A stretch of 64,000 nt of DNA from Progne subis subis (taxonomy: Eukaryota; Chordata; Aves; Passeriformes; Hirundinidae), in contig JAKJHU010000667.1 of assembly GCA_022316685.1 (NCBI GenBank), positions 62,001-126,000 on the forward strand. Direction: 5' to 3'. Positions 32,865 through 46,133 of this stretch are shown one piece after another. Position numbers and translations under genes: made by a program. Each line of letters starts with the position of its first letter. Position 1 is the stretch's first letter. The notes below the pieces were generated by a model that had not been told where the DNA came from, did no database searches, and saw only the letters and a program-made list of their open reading frames with translations.

Positions 32865-33803
32865 ACTTGCTCTTGATGAAGGGCTGCAGCAGGTAGGATT
32901 TGCCGGTGGTGGTACTGCCAATCACCAGGAACTTGAAGAGGAAATCTGGAAAAAAAATCCCACATTTGGACCCAAATTGCCAACATTTCCTACATTTGGA
33001 ACTAAAACTCCCCAAATTTCCCATGTTTGGATTCAAAATTCCCCCAAAATCCTCCCTAGAGATCTCAAAATTCCCACACTTGGATCTGAAATTCCCCTAA
33101 TTCCTGCATTTGCCTCAAAATTCAAAAAAATTCCCAATAGAAAACCCAAAATTACCCCATTTGGGCCCCAAAAATTACCCATGCAGAGCCCAAAATTCAA
33201 AAAAAAATCTCCTTGAAGGATCCCAAAACTTCCCTGTAGAGATGCTGAAACCTCCCAGACACTCCTAGACCCTTTCTTGGCTGCCCCAAACCGCTATAGA
33301 GCCCCTAGAGAACCCCGAGACCACCCCAAATCCCCCCAAGAGACTCCCAGAGCCCCTAGAGACCCCCCCCAAATCCCCCCAAGAGACTCCCAGGCCCCCC
33401 CGGACCCTCTATAGATCCCCATAGATCCCCTATAGCACCCTCAGACCCTCTCTGGAGACCCCCTAGACCCCCCAAATCCCCCACAGGGACCCACAGACAC
33501 CCCCAGACCTCCCCGGAACCGCTAGAGGCTCCCCCCAGACCCCTATAGATCCCCAACAGACCCCTCAAACAAACGAAGCCCCTAAAGAGACCCCCCCGAG
33601 CCCCTTTACGGACTCCTCTGGACCCTCTAGAGACCCCCCCAAGACGCCTAGAGAGACCCTATAGGCCCCCACAATCCCCCTTAGGGACCCCCAGACCGCG
33701 CTAAATCCTCTAGAGACACCCCCAATCCCCTAGGGATGCCCCAAGGTCCACACAGACCCCTCAGGATCCCCGAGAGATCCCCCACTGCCCCACCGTAGGT
33801 CTC
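32865..33803 (-). pseudogene. Rab4-like exons 1 and 2, copy c (most intact)
   Basis: On the - strand exon 1 ends GAGACCTACG (33803-33794) before GT, and exon 2 runs 32945-32865 (81 bases) between TTTTTTTCCAG and GTAGG. Joined in phase it reads E-T-Y-D-F-L-F-K-F-L-V-I-G and a P-loop G-S-T-T-T-G-K-S, fitting the GxxxxGKS consensus without a stop. The family normally has Ala-Gly in the loop, so it is diverged. The expected ATG is GTG and no later exons are present, so this is a fragment, not a working GTPase. A role as a spliced leader of zinc-finger gene 2 (30709) is inference. Confidence 0.78.
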
Positions 33804-34090
33804 ACACACGCGGGAGCACCGTCGGGGACCAGGAGCAAAGATGGCGGCACTCCGGGGAAGCCACTTCCGAGCAGTCTGCGCATGCACCGGAGACAACGCG
33901 CCAGCAGATAGGCGGGGCTCAATGGAGAAGAGAGCTGCGGCCAATGAAAGCGCGGGAAGGAATGAAATGAGGCGGGCTCAGGGAAAGCGCAGGGCCCGGC
34001 AGGGGAAAGGGGCGGGGCCAAGGAAAGGGCGGGAACGAGGAGGAGAGGGGGCGTGGCCAAGGCGACGCGCCCTCCTCCAAGGGCTCGCTT
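33804..34090 (-). promoter_or_regulatory. CpG-island promoter, copy c
   Basis: Same layout as 833-1100, with AAGATGGCGGC near 33838, CACTTCCG near 33862, GCCAATGAA and GGGGCGGGG. The NRF1 palindrome is damaged here: GCGCATGCAC near 33879, a CpG-to-CA change, so factor binding may be weaker than in copies a, b and d. Confidence 0.72.
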
Positions 34091-34109
34091 TGCCCTAAAA
34101 TCACCCAAA

Positions 34110-36010
34110 AGGGTCTGAAATCTCCGGCACCGAGACCGAGATCAGCACCAGAACCGACACTAGCACCAAGACCGAGACCGACACCGGAACCGAGACCGGC
34201 ACCGCTCTGGGACCGAGACCGAGACCAAACCCGGCACCAGAAGCGGTGCAGGGACCAAGACTGACACCAAGAGCGACACTGGGACCGGCACCGGGAATGC
34301 TTTGGAACCAGCACCGGCGGCGGGAGTGCTCCAGGACTGCTCCAGGACTGCGGCCAGAACCGAGACCGGGAGCATGCCGGGACTGAGACCAAGAGCGGCA
34401 CCAGAAACCAGCACCGAGACTGGAACTGCTCCGGCACCGAGACTGAGATTGGCACTGGGAGCACTCCGGGACCAAGACCGGCACCGGCTCCGGTACTGGG
34501 AACGCTCCGAGACAGAGTCCGAGACCGAGATCGAGACCAGGAGTGGAACGGGAACCGGCACCGGCACCAAGAATGGCACCGCTCCGGGATCGAGATCGAC
34601 ACCGGGACCGGAATCAGCACCGGGAGCGCTCCGGGACTGAGACTTGAGACTGGAGGACGGGGATCAGACCCCGAATCGCTCCGGGATTGGCTCCAGGATT
34701 GCTCCGGGACCGCCGCGTTCGCTCCGGGCAGTTTTGGCCTCACACCCGGGCGGCACTGGGAGGGAGCCCTGGGCCGGGCGGGACCGCCTCGGTTCGCGTC
34801 GTTCCGGCTGCAGCCATCCCGCTCCATATGATCCCAGTTTGTATGATCCCAGTCTCTGTGGTTCTGATCCATGCGCTGCCAGCCTGTGAAATCCCAGTCC
34901 GTGTGATCCCAGTGTGTACAATCCCAGCCTACAAGGTGCCAGTCCGCATGATCCCAGTCTGTCTGGTCCTGCATGGCACACACTCCAGGGCTGCCAGGCT
35001 CGGTGCCAGGCCCGGTTTCAGTCCCGGCCTCAGTCTCGGTCTCGGATCAGTGCCGGTCCCAGTGTCGGTACCACTGCCTGTCTTGGTCCCGGAGTGCTCT
35101 CAGTGCCAATCTCATTCTCGGTCCCAGTACCAGAGCGGTGCCAGTCTCGGATCCGGTGTTGGTCAGAGTCTCGGTGTTGGTGCCAGTTCTGGTGCTGATT
35201 ATGGTCTCAATCTCGGTCTCAGTCTCAGTTATAGAGATTTTAGGCCAGTTTGGGTGATTTTAGGCAATTTTAGTATGGATTTTACGAACCATTGGATGAT
35301 TTTTGGCCAAATCTGGTGGGTTTTAGAGGGGATTTTAGATAATTTTGTATTATTTAATCCCATTTGAGTGATTTTTGGCAAAATCTGGTGGGTTTTAGAG
35401 GGGATTTTAGATAATTTTGAATTATTTAATCCAATTTGAGTGATTTTAGGCCAAATCTGGTGGGGTTTAGTCCCATTTTGGTGATTTTTGGATAAGCAGG
35501 GCAGGTTTAGGGTGGATTTTAGATCATTTTAGATGAATTGAGGCCTATTTGCTTGGGGTTTAGACCCATTTGCGTCATTTTAGGCCAAATCTGGTGGGTT
35601 TTACAGTGGATATCACGTCCCTTTGGGTGATTTTAAGCTAAACCAGGTATTTTCAGGGTGGATTTTATGCTCTTGGGTGAGATTTAAGGGTGATTTGAGG
35701 GCATTTTTGCATGTCTTTTCAACCAGTTTGGGCAATTTTATGCCTCCTTGGTTGGATTTTAGACTCCTTTGTATGATTTTAACAGTATTTGGCTGATTTA
35801 AGGCCAAATCATGGATTTAGGGTGGATTTTAGGCCCCTCGTTATTGAAATCTAATTTGTCGTGATTGCAAGCCTCTTTGGGTGATTTGAAGCCAAATCTG
35901 GTTGGGTTTAGGGTGGATTTTCGGTCCCTCTGGGCAATTTTTTAGACCCTTTTGTGTGGTCCTTAGCTATGAAAAATGCCTAAAACGGGCCATTTAGGAC
36001 CGTGCGTCCC
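34110..36010. repeat. Minisatellites and degenerate TTTTAGGC repeat
   Basis: 34110-34690 is the GACCGAGACC type; 34690-34810 a GC-rich spacer; 34815-34985 the 15-base array; 34985-35230 the GTGCCGGT type. 35240-36010 holds imperfect units with GGGTGATTTTAGGCCAAATC. It matches 1125-2890 at its left end, and the degenerate part matches 8825-9540 inverted. No gene is seen. Confidence 0.75.
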
Positions 36011-36034
36011 CTTGGCCGCACTTTTTTCCCCTCA

Positions 36035-36275
36035 GAATTCCTGCCCTGTCCCTCACCCCGCCCCTTTCCCCTCACAGTTCCCGCCCTCTCTTTGACCCCG
36101 CCCCTTTCCCCTCACAGTTCCAGCCCTTTCCTTGACCCCGCCCCTTTCCCCTCACAGTTCCCGCCCTTTCCTTGACCCCGCCCCTGTCCCCTCACAGTTC
36201 CCGCCCTTTCCTTGACCCCGCCCCTTTCCCCTCACAGTTCCCGCCCTTTCCTTGACCCCGCCCTCACCGTTCGGT
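36035..36275. repeat. Tandem GC-box array, inverted copy
   Basis: About six 40-base units with CCTTGACCCCGCCCC and CCTCACAGTTCCCGCCC, the reverse complement of 8580-8820. Segment D, present next to the left-arm array, is absent here. Confidence 0.85.
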
Positions 36276-36299
36276 GTTCAGAACGGGGCAGGAGGAGAT

Positions 36300-37310
36300 G
36301 GGGGAGGAAGAGTTGCCCCGAGCATAGTCCTAGTCACTGCCAGTATGATCCCAGTCTCTCCCAGCAGGGCCCCAGGCACTCCCACTTGCTCCCAGTGTCC
36401 CCAGCATGGTCCCAGTTTCCCCCAGCACATAGCCAGTCTCTCCCAGTTTCATCCCAGTCACCACCCCTATGGTCTCAGACACTCCCAGTATATCCCAATG
36501 TTCCTGGACATTCTCATAGTCATTCCCAGGCACTCCCAGTTACCTCAATTTGGTTCACTTGCCCCCAGTTTTATCCCAGTTGCTCCCAGTTCCTCCCCGT
36601 GTGTCCCCACTTGGCTGCCACCACGGGCCTGATATCTCCCAGTAACCCCCAGTCAGGGTCCATTGACACCCACTCTAATCCCAGTATGATTGTAGTTACT
36701 CTCAATATGATGCCAGTCACTTGCAGCCTAATTCCAGTCACTCCCAGTCACTCGCAGTCTAATGCCAGTGGCTCCCAGTGTGATCCCAGTTGCCCCATTT
36801 CAATGCCAGCATGACCCCAGTAGCCTCCAGTATAATCCCAGTTGCTCCTTAGCTCTCCCAGTATATCCCAGTCACAGCCAGCATGCTCCCAGTCACTCCC
36901 ACCTCCTCCCAGTTGCTCTCATCATGATTCCAGTTGCTCACAAAAACTTCTATTGAATCCCAGTATGATTCCCATCACGCTTAGTTGATCCCAGTTCTCC
37001 CCAGCATGGACCCAGCTGTTCCCATGGTTATCCCGGTATGATCCCAGTTGCCCCAGCATAGTTCCACTTGTTCCCAGTTCCTGCCAGTATGATCCCAGTT
37101 TCCCCTGGAACAGTCCCAGTCCCTCTCAGCATGGTCCCAGTCATGCCCAGTTGCCCCCAGTGTAGATCCAGTCACTCCCAGTTTCCTGTAGCTTGGTCCC
37201 AGTCACTCCCAGCATGGTCCCAGCTGTTCCCAGTGTTGTTCCAGTCCCCCCCAGTATGGTTCCAGACCCTCCCAGTATATCCCAGTTGCACTCAGCATGT
37301 TCATCATCTC
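36300..37310. repeat. ACTGGGA-type minisatellite, inverted copy
   Basis: Reverse-complement counterpart of 6775-7975. Units contain CCCAGTCACTCCCAGT. Confidence 0.85.
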
Positions 37311-40300
37311 TTGAAGTGGGTGTACACCCACCCCACACCTTTTCACCTTTCTTTGTTGAACAATTAGAACAGGAACAAAATGTGTGTTTTGGAGCAAAAG
37401 GAATCAGGTGAAACTTTAAACTGCCCATATGTTTTACCATCACTCAGGGTCTGCTGCTGCTGAAGGGCCTCTTTATCCCAGTGAGGGCTTGAAGAGCCTC
37501 TTCTGGATGAGGCTTTTCATGTTTATCTGAGAGGAAAGAAGGTTTAACTCCTGTTAGCCAAATCAGTTAGTGCAAGTGACTTGCTTTTAGTTTTAGAAAA
37601 TTGCTGTTGACTTTAAGAGGAGTTGGCATGAGTGACATCTGAAAGGTGCCTGTTAGTAATTTTTAGCATGAAAATGCTCTGTTGAAATGCTGTAACTGAA
37701 ATGGTAGGATTTTTGCAAGAGAAAAATAAGTATCTTGATGCTTGTCTTTTTTTTGGAGGGTAAAAACAGCATGTAAATGATGATGAGCTTTACGCAGAAA
37801 ACATGTTCAAATTAAATGACATTTTTGAATATCACATAGCATTATATTGTAACTTCAATGCACACCTGAAAAGAAGAGAGTTTACTACAGTTAGGACTAA
37901 ACTGTTGAGAGTATTGAAAAACAGTATTAGAACGGATATTTGTTTTAATGGTGACTATTTGTTGTGTCCGATTGTTGAAAGCATAATTCTGTGGTGAGTC
38001 CTTTCTGGGTTTTTTCTGCCTGTTGACCATCTGCATTCCCACGGGCAGTGGGCTGTGGCAGCGTGGCTGGGAGGGACGCCCGCCGCTCCCCGCGGCCATC
38101 CTGCCCGTGCTCTGCTCTCCGGGCCCGGTGTGGGGGGCGCGGCGCTGCTCGGGGCCCCTCAGGATGGGGTTACTCGTGGGGAGCGTAGAATAAGGACTTT
38201 ACAATTAGAAATTGGACAGCAGGTATGTTTTCTGTCCAGCTGGGACGCACGGGGGGATGTCTCCTCCAAAGCGTGCGTCCCTGGTCAGAGCAAGGTCCAG
38301 GTTTAAATACACATTGATCCCACAAACCCATACCTCCCCACCCGCCCATTCCCCGCCTTCTCTCGCTTTGTATTCTAATTAGCTGTCACAGCTCCTGGTG
38401 CTCCTGAGCTGGGCTCTTGGGAGGAAGGCCGATGTCTTCCTCAGGTTGATCTTCGCTTCTGGGCAGGCACAGTGGAGGTTTGGCTCTTTTTCAGGTCACT
38501 TTGCGCTTGCCAAAATTAGGAGCTTGATTTTGCTGGATTCAAGCCACAAAGTTCTGCTTTGTCTATTTGTGACAAATCCCTAGGTCCTGCTTTGCTGAGT
38601 TCCAACATTATACATCTTACCTGTATGATTTCTGCTCAGTAACTACCTAACAACCAGGCTTAACAGCGAATCTTCTATGTGTTCTCAGTACAAGCTGTTT
38701 CTCTACTTCTACAAAATCACCAAAAGCTGCTTCTAAAATCTTGTATTTTTATATCCATAAACATCCTCCGTATCACGTGTAGTTAGGTTTTTCTCTAGTA
38801 CAGTCTCAGCGTACTGAGGGCCCGCAGCAGACGGGAGCTGGGGCTGTTGTAGGAGCGGTGGCAGTGGCTGGTAGGGCTTTCCCAGCTTACAAGATGTTGG
38901 CCACGCTTTACCGGGTGAATTTTGCTGTGCTGGGGGAGGCAGGGAACGCGGTGCCGCTTCTGTTGTGCTTTGTAGTTGCCTGAGGCTTCGCACGCTCCCC
39001 TCTCTCGCCGTCTCTGTCGCTGCTGCTGCGCTTTCGCAGAGGCTGGGCTGAGAGGGGGCACGCCGCTAGGAAGGGTCTCCCCGGCCCCGACCACCCGCCC
39101 CACTCGGCTCTGCCTGAGGCCACATGGTGCGGGGCAGCAGCAGCATTTTGGGATATTGTCAGGGTCCCCTCTTGGAGTCATGCACCCCCCACTGCCGAGT
39201 CAGCATTTCTGTATAAGGAAAAGGGGTTCAGTTGACCTGAAACATAAAAGGAAACCAAACTAGAAAGTTCTGTGTATTTCTCTTTGTAATTGGCTCAATG
39301 CCAAGAGAGAAGCACCTGTTGGACCTTGTCACTGTCCTTCAGAGTTTGTACCTTTCCTTACTGGCAATTTGCCAGTGGAACCCACCTGGACTATTCAGTA
39401 CTAAAGGGATTACACAAAAGAACCAAAGAGCTTTTTTGGGACTGCCGTAACAGTGTCAGGATGGTCTCTGCACTGTGTTCGACCTGCATTTTATTTTTCT
39501 GTTTATGTTTACTATTTTCCTTTATTAAACCTTCTGTTTCACAAAGCATGTGCGGGGAAGTTGTCACGCTCCATGATTTAAGCCATTCCCCTGAAAGCTG
39601 GCAGGATGTGATGTCCCGCAGTCCCGGGTGCCGGCAGCGCCGGCCGTGTCTCCCATTCTCTCGGGTGCTGACTGCTGCGCTGGCAGAAACTCCGCTGCAC
39701 AGAGAGCACCTCCAGCCCACACGAAGGGAAGCACAAATGGAGACAGCCCAGCCCCATTCACTGCGGGGACAAGGACAGACATGAGCTGATGGCCCAAATT
39801 CCCACAGAAAATGAGGACACACACCACCCGCCCCTTCCATAGCGGAGGAGCAGCAGCGAGGAGAGGAGGGCAGAGATGAGCTGATCCCCTCATCCCCACC
39901 ATAGACCTTGATCCTAGCCAAGGGCAAAAACAAACGTGCAGAGACCCCACCAGAAACTCCGCTCCAGAGACCTCCTCCAGCCCATGGCCAAGGACAGCAC
40001 GAACAGAAACGACCCAGCCCCCATCCACTGCGGACGAGGAGGACAGACATGAGCTGACCCCCAGAGTGGAGGATGGAGATGAACCTGGCCCCCCTCAGGA
40101 AGCTGAGGAGGACGGAGAGCACCCGGTGCCTCTGTCCCTCTCACGCCAGGGGATTCTCAGGAGGTCACCCCAATGAATGGAGGGAGACAGGGACCATCCG
40201 ACCCCCCACATTTAAGGGAAGAGGACGGAGAGGAAGAGTGATAAGAGGGAGAGTGATCCTCCCTGGGCCTCCTCAGATCTGTGATAGTCGGAGAGCCCCG

Positions 40301-41190
40301 AAAAAGCGTGGGGGGAAGCAAGAGAGTGGCAGAGAGATTAAGTAGAAAAATCCAGGGATGATTCTCAGCACAGCTCTGGGCTTGGCTTTTTGCATTCATT
40401 CTTCTCCCTCAGCCTTGCTTCCTTCTCCCTAGGCCTGGGATCACTGGACAATGGTGTCACCTGAGCCTCAGCTCAAGGTCCCTGAGCTCAACTCACGGCC
40501 CAAAGTTCCCCTCAGGAGGCACATTCATGGAATCGGGGCTGGGTGTAAGGTCAGCGTTAAACGTGGCCTTGGGTTTAGGGCTGCGGCTTTAGGAAGGGTC
40601 TGGAACTGGGGCTGGAGTTGAGGTCAGGGCTGTGAAAAACTCCAGTCACTTGTTTTAAAATTTTAAAAGTTCAATAGTAATAAAAATGGTTATGGAAATC
40701 GAATTCGGGTAATAAAGAAATTGAAAAATTAGGGTTAGGACAATACGGAGACAATAAAAACAAAGTAACAGATGTCTGGGTGCCTTCCTGAGCAAAAAGC
40801 TCTGAAGAAGGAGCCCGTTAACAAAGGAATATCTCTTAAAAGCAATAGCCTGTTGAATATTCATACATTTCATACTTGATGCATAAATTCCATTCAAACA
40901 AAGAATTCTCTCTGGTTAGTGTCACTTTTTTCCCCTTAATCTCTGTGGTGTCTTTTTGGGTCTGAGTAAGGCAGGAGAAGTTGGTCTCTTCTGATAAGGA
41001 AATCATAATTTTTTTTTCTCTGAAAGATTTATATTTTCCTGTGGTTGGTATATAAAAACTACATTTTAACGACAAAACTACATTTACCATACTATCAAAA
41101 TATTAATACAACATTACTAATCAATACAACATAATACATATAGTAAATATCTTGTGTAGAGCCATATAATATGCTCTTTTCACAAAAGCC
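37310..41190. repeat. Single-copy block C, inverted copy
   Basis: Matches 2890-6770 in reverse complement with scattered substitutions and small indels. The 243-codon (40122-39391) and 164-codon (39290-39784) frames are both still open, and neither is recognised. CpG-rich parts are at 38050-38170 and 38800-39130. No convincing gene. Confidence 0.6.
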
Positions 41191-42770
41191 CACGCAAAAA
41201 TGCCCTCAAATCACATTTCAATCTCACCAAAGGTCGTAAAATCCACCCTGAAAATACCTGGTTTGGCTTAAAATCACCTAAAGTGACCAAAAGTTCTGTG
41301 TAAAACCCACCATATTTGGCCTAAAATCACCCAAATGGGTCTAAACCCCAAGCAAATAGGCTTCAATTCATCTAAAATTATCTAAAATCCACTGTAAAAC
41401 TGCCATGCTTATCCAAAAATCACCCAAATTGGACTATATCCCACCAGATTTTGCCTAAAATCAACCAAATGGGACTAAAATAATGCAAAATTACCTAAAA
41501 TCCACCCTAAAACCCACCAGGTTTGGCCAAAAATCAATCAAAGGTGCCTAAAATCCCCGCTAAGTGTCCCCAGTTTTGCCTAAAATCACCCAAACTGGCC
41601 TAAAATCTCCACGACCACAACCGAGACAGAGACCGAGACCAAGAGCAGCACCAGAACCGGCACCAGCACCAGGACTCAGACTGACACCGGATCCGAGCCT
41701 GGCACCAAGAGCGGCGCTGCTCTGGGACCGGCACTGAGACCAACACTGGGACCAGAACCGACACCAGAACCGACACCGACACTGCTCCAGGAGCCAGGCC
41801 AACACTAGGACCAGAACCAACGACAGAACTGAGACCGGCACTGCACAGGCACCGGGACTGAGACTGAGACTAAGACTGAAACCAGCAACAGAACTGGAAC
41901 TGGGACCAAGACTGAGACCAAGACCGGCACCGGAACCAGCACCGAGACTGGCACCGCTCTGGTACTGGGTCCGAGAATGAGATTGGCACTGAGAGCACTC
42001 CGGGACCAAGACAGGCAGTGGTACCGACACTGGGACCGGCACTGATCCGAGACCGAGACTGAGGCCGGGACTGAAACCGGGCCTGGCACCGAGCCTGGCA
42101 GCCCTGGGAGTGTGTGCCATGCAGGACCAGACAGACTGGGATCATGCGGACTGGCACCTTGTAGGCTGGGATTGTACACACTGGGATCACACGGACTGGG
42201 ATTTCACAGGCTGGCAGCGCATGGATCAGAACCACAGAGACTGGGATCATACAAACTGGGATCATATGGAGCGGGATGGCTGCAGCGGAACGACGCGAAC
42301 CGAGGCGGTCCCGCCCGGCCCAGGGCTCCCTCCCAGTGCCTGCCCGGGTGTGCGGCCAAAACTGCCCGGAGCGAACGCGGCGGTCCCGGAGCGATCCTGG
42401 AGCCAATCCCGGAGCGATTCGGGGTCCGATCCCCGTCCCGGTGCCGCCTCCAGTCTCAAGTCTCAGTCCCGGAGCGCTCCCGGTGCTGATTCCGGTCCCG
42501 GTGTCGATCTCGATCCCGGAGCGGTGCCATTCTTGGTGCCGGTGCCGGTTCCCGTTCCACTCCTGGTCTCAGTCTCGGTCTCGGACTCGGTCTCGGAGCG
42601 TTCCCGGGACCGGAGGCGGTGCCGGTCTCGGTCCCGGAGTGCTCCCAGTGCCAATCTCAGTCTCCGTCTCAGAGCGGTGCCGGTCTCGGTTCTGGTGTCG
42701 GTCTCAGTCTTGGTGCTGGTGTCGGTTCTGGTGCTGATCTCAGTCTCGGTGCCGGAGATTTCAGACCCTT
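41190..42770. repeat. Degenerate repeat and minisatellites
   Basis: 41190-41600 is the GCCTAAAATC type; 41600-42090 GACCGGCACC type; 42110-42285 the 15-base array; 42290-42400 a GC-rich spacer; 42400-42760 GTGCCGGT type. It is the inverted match of 1125-2890. Open frames such as 42110-42778 are repeat artefacts. Confidence 0.75.
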
Positions 42771-42779
42771 TTGGGTGAT

Positions 42780-43076
42780 TTTAGGGCAAAGCGTGCCCTT
42801 GGAGGAGGGCGCGTCCCCTTGGCCACGCCCACTCTCCTCCTCGTTCCCGCCCTTTCCTTGGCCCCGCCCCTTTCCCCTGCCGGGCCCTGCGCTTTCCCTG
42901 AGCCCGCCTCATTTCATTCCTTCCCTGCGCTTTCATTGGCCGCAGCTCTCTTCTCCCTTGAGCCCCGCCTATCTGCTGGCGCGTTGTCTCCGGCGCATGC
43001 GCAGACTGCTCGGAAGTTGCTTCCCCGGAGTGCCGCCATCTTTGCTCCTGGTCCCCGACGGGGCTCCCGGGTGTGT
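42780..43076 (+). promoter_or_regulatory. CpG-island promoter, copy d
   Basis: As copy b: GC boxes near 42860, CATTGGCCG near 42932, intact NRF1 palindrome GCGCATGCGC at 42993-43002, CGGAAG and the GCCGCCATCTT core near 43033. It leads into Rab4-like exon 1 at 43077 and zinc-finger gene 3 at 46134. Confidence 0.75.
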
Positions 43077-44112
43077 GAGACCTCCGGTGGGGCAATGGGG
43101 GATCTCTCGGGGATCCTGAGGGGTCTGAGTGGACCTGGGGGTCTCTCTAGGGGATATGGGGTGTCTCTAAGTAATTTAGGGTGGTCTGGAGGTCGCTAAG
43201 GGGTTTGGGGGGGGGTCTATAGGGGCTCTCTAGGGGTCTGGGGGGTCTCTAGAGGGTCCAGAGGAGTCCGTATATGGGCTCGGGGGGGGTCCCTAAATGG
43301 GCTTGGGGGGTCTCTTTAGTGGCTTTGTGGGTTTGAGGGGTCTGTTGGGGATCTATATGGGTCTGAGTGGAGCCTCTATCGGTTCCGGGGAGGTCTGAGG
43401 TTATCTGTGGGTCCCTGTGGAGGATTTGGGGGGGTCTTGGGGTCTCCAGAGAGGGTCTGAGGGCGCTATAGGGGATATATGAGGGATCTATAGAGGGTCC
43501 GAGGGGGGCTGGGTGTCTCAATAGGGGATCTGGGGCGGGGATCTAGAGCGGCTCTGGGAGTCTCTCGGGGGAATTTTGGGGCGGCTCGGGGTGGTCTATG
43601 GGGGCCTGGGGGTCTCCAGAGGGGATGCGGGCGTCTCTAGGGGGGATTTGGGGGGGACTTGTGGTGCTCTAGAGGCTCTCTAGGAGTCTGGGGGAGCCAA
43701 TAAAGGATCCAGGGGGGTCTGGGTGGCTCTCATTATCTCTGTAAGGAGATTCTGGGATCCTTCAAGGGAATGTTTTTGGAATTTGGGGCTCTGTACGGGG
43801 AATTCTTGGGGTCGAAATGGGGCAATTTTGGGTTTTCTATTGGGAAATTTTTTGAATTTTGGGGCAAATGCAGGAATTTGGGGAATTTCAGGTCCATCTG
43901 TGGGTATTTTGAGATCTCTAGAGAGGTTTTTGGGGGAATTTTGTGTCCAAACATGGGAAATTTGGGGAAATTTAGTTCCAAATGTAGGAAATCTTGGCAA
44001 TTTGGGTCCAAACGTGGGATTTTTTTTCCAGATTTCCTCTTCAAGTTCTTGGTGATTGGCAGTGCCAGCACCGGCAAGTCCTGCCAGCTGCAGCCCTTCA
44101 TCAAGAGCAAGT
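43077..44112 (+). pseudogene. Rab4-like exons 1 and 2, copy d
   Basis: Exon 1 ends GAGACCTCCG at 43077-43086 (the conserved Tyr codon TAC is TCC, Ser) before GTGGGG. Exon 2 is 44032-44112, 81 bases, between TTTTTTTTCCAG and GTAGG. The joined frame is open and reads D-F-L-F-K-F-L-V-I-G with a P-loop G-S-A-S-T-G-K-S, closest of the copies to Rab4 there. The initiator position is GTG. No switch-region exons follow; 44113-44750 is AT-rich intron-like DNA. A working GTPase is excluded. Confidence 0.78.
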
Positions 44113-45215
44113 GTAGGAAATTCTGGGAATTTTTCGGGATTTTGGGAATTCTGGGAGGTCGGGGGATTTGGGAGGGGATTTTTTAAATATATTTCTGGGC
44201 ATTTTAAGGGTTTTGTTGCTTGTTTCTTTGATTGTTTTTTTGTTTTTTATTTTCTGGGTGTTTTTTGTTGGGTTTGGGGAATTTTTTGAAATTTGGGGAA
44301 TATTGCTGGCATTTTTGGAGGAATTTTCAAGGCTTTTCTTTTTTTTAGCTCTTTTGTTGCTTTTTTCAGTTTTTTTTTTTAATTTTGCTTTTTTGATGCA
44401 ATTTTGGGCAATTTGAATTTTTGGAATTCTGTGTCCCTCCAGGCTGTACTCCATCCTGCAGTATTTTGGGGCATTTCCTGTCACTTTTGAGTTATTTTTG
44501 GTCACTTTTGGGCCATTATTGGCCATTTTTGTGGCATTTTCTGTCATATTGCGTAAATTAGGGCAATTTTGTCTCATTTTTGGGTACATTTAAAGAGGAC
44601 TTTTGGTCATTTTTTTACTATTTTCTGTCATTTTGAGCCATTTTTTGTAATTTTGGATACATTTCTAGTCAGGTTTTGATCATTTTGGGGCCATTTTCTG
44701 CCATTTTTTGGTCTCTTGAGGGGTGTTTTTGAGCCCTTCTTTGCTGGCTTCAGTCCCGGTCTCAGTGTTGATCTCAGCGCAGTCCAGGTCCCAGTGCCGG
44801 TAGCGGTGTCAGTCTCGGTCCCGGAGTGCTCCCAGTGCCAGTCTCAGTCTGGGTCCCAGTCCCGGAGCGGTGCCAGTCTCGGTGCTGGTTCCGGTGCCGG
44901 TCTTGGTCTCAGTCTTGGTGCCAGTGCCAGTTGTGGTGTCAGTTACGGTCTTGGTGTCAGTCCCGGTCCCGGTGCCTCTGTGGCACCGGTCTCAGTTCCG
45001 GTGTACTGGTTCCGGTCCTGGTCCCGGTCCTGCAGCGGTGCCGCTCTCAGTTCTGGTGTCGGTTCTGGTCCCAGTCTTGGTCTCGGTGCCCGTCCCAGAG
45101 CAGCGCCGCTGTCGGTGCCGGTCTCGGATTCGGTGTCGGTGTCAGTCTTGGTGCTGGTGCCGGTTCTGGTGCTGATCTTGGTGTGGGTCTCAGTCCAGGT
45201 GCTGGAGATTTTAGG
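44113..45215. repeat. Intron-like AT-rich DNA and minisatellite
   Basis: 44113-44740 matches 11817-12490 (T-rich, CATTTTTGG elements). 44750-45210 matches the minisatellite 12490-12990 almost base for base. Confidence 0.7.
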
Positions 45216-45219
45216 CCCA

Positions 45220-46010
45220 TTTGGGTAATTTTCGGCCAAAGCGCATTGCGTTGTGGTTTTTGGGAGTGGAGCTGAAGCCCAGAGCCGATAAGCCTCTGCG
45301 GTGGAAAGGCCGCTTGGGGAAGCTCAGGCGAAGCAGTCAAGCTCACACATGCACACACGCCACGTGGGCAGCTCAGCAAGGAGAGGCCAGAAGGCCTTGG
45401 CACTGGATCAGTTCCAGCCAGGTTTATTTCCAGAAGCCCAAGGGGAATCCAGATTGGAAAGGGGAGCACGTGTGCCAGTCTGCAGCTCAAGTGTGAGCTT
45501 CAGCAGCCCAAGACCTTGAGGCACGGGGGCAGTGCAAAGGGCAGGAAAGATCAGTGTCCTCTAGGGAAAGGGGGGCCAGTCCCCGGGAACCCCAAACCAA
45601 TGGAGACCCAGAGGAAAGGAGAACCCAAAGGGCCAGGGGAATCAGGGAGGGGAGAAACTGAGGCAAACCATCGTGTCCAGAGCCCCATTGGGAAGTTCTC
45701 TGTCTCAGGCTGGGCAGGTGACTCTATGATGTGTCCTGCCAAGGCCAGGCCCTAGGTATTATGGCAAGGGGCTGCAGGGACTCCACATTGAGCATGATTC
45801 CAGTTGCTCACAGCCACTCTCAGTCAATCCCAGTATGATTCCCATCACCCTCAGTGATCCCAGTTCTTCCCTTCATGGCCGCAGCTGTTCCCACTGTGAT
45901 CCCAGTATGATCTCGGGTGCTCCTGGAATAGTCCCAGTCCCTCTCAGCATGTTCCCAGTCACTCCCAGTTGACCCCAGTGTAGATCCACTCACTCCCAAT
46001 TGCCTGTTTT
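45220..46010. other. Block E third copy and short minisatellite
   Basis: 45220-45780 is nearly identical to 13000-13560. 45780-46010 is a contracted ACTGGGA-family array. No gene is seen. Confidence 0.65.
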
Positions 46011-46133
46011 TTATGGACCCCAGATGCCCAGTGACTTCTAGAGATGGACTTGGGCAGAGAGACCTTCAAACTCAACGTGCTCATCCCTTGTTCTGCCCCC
46101 AGACAGGATTTCCCATTCCCAAACCTTCACAGG

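Larger units (their letters stand above)
25790..35250. repeat. Left arm of inverted repeat 2
   Basis: Contains the 3' part of ERV1, its 3' LTR, the flank at 28590-29060, zinc-finger gene 2, block E and Rab4-like copy c with its promoter. Each recurs inverted in 41600-50811. The loop between the arms is the degenerate repeat, GC-box array, minisatellite and block C (35250-41600). Confidence 0.85.
29060..43960. repeat. Right arm of large inverted repeat 1
   Basis: Reverse-complement partner of 1-16300. It holds zinc-finger gene 2 on the - strand, block E, Rab4-like copy c, the GC-box array, block C inverted, and the promoter and first intron of Rab4-like copy d. Its right end runs directly into a third copy of the zinc-finger half of the unit, so this arm also belongs to inverted repeat 2. 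Confidence 0.85.
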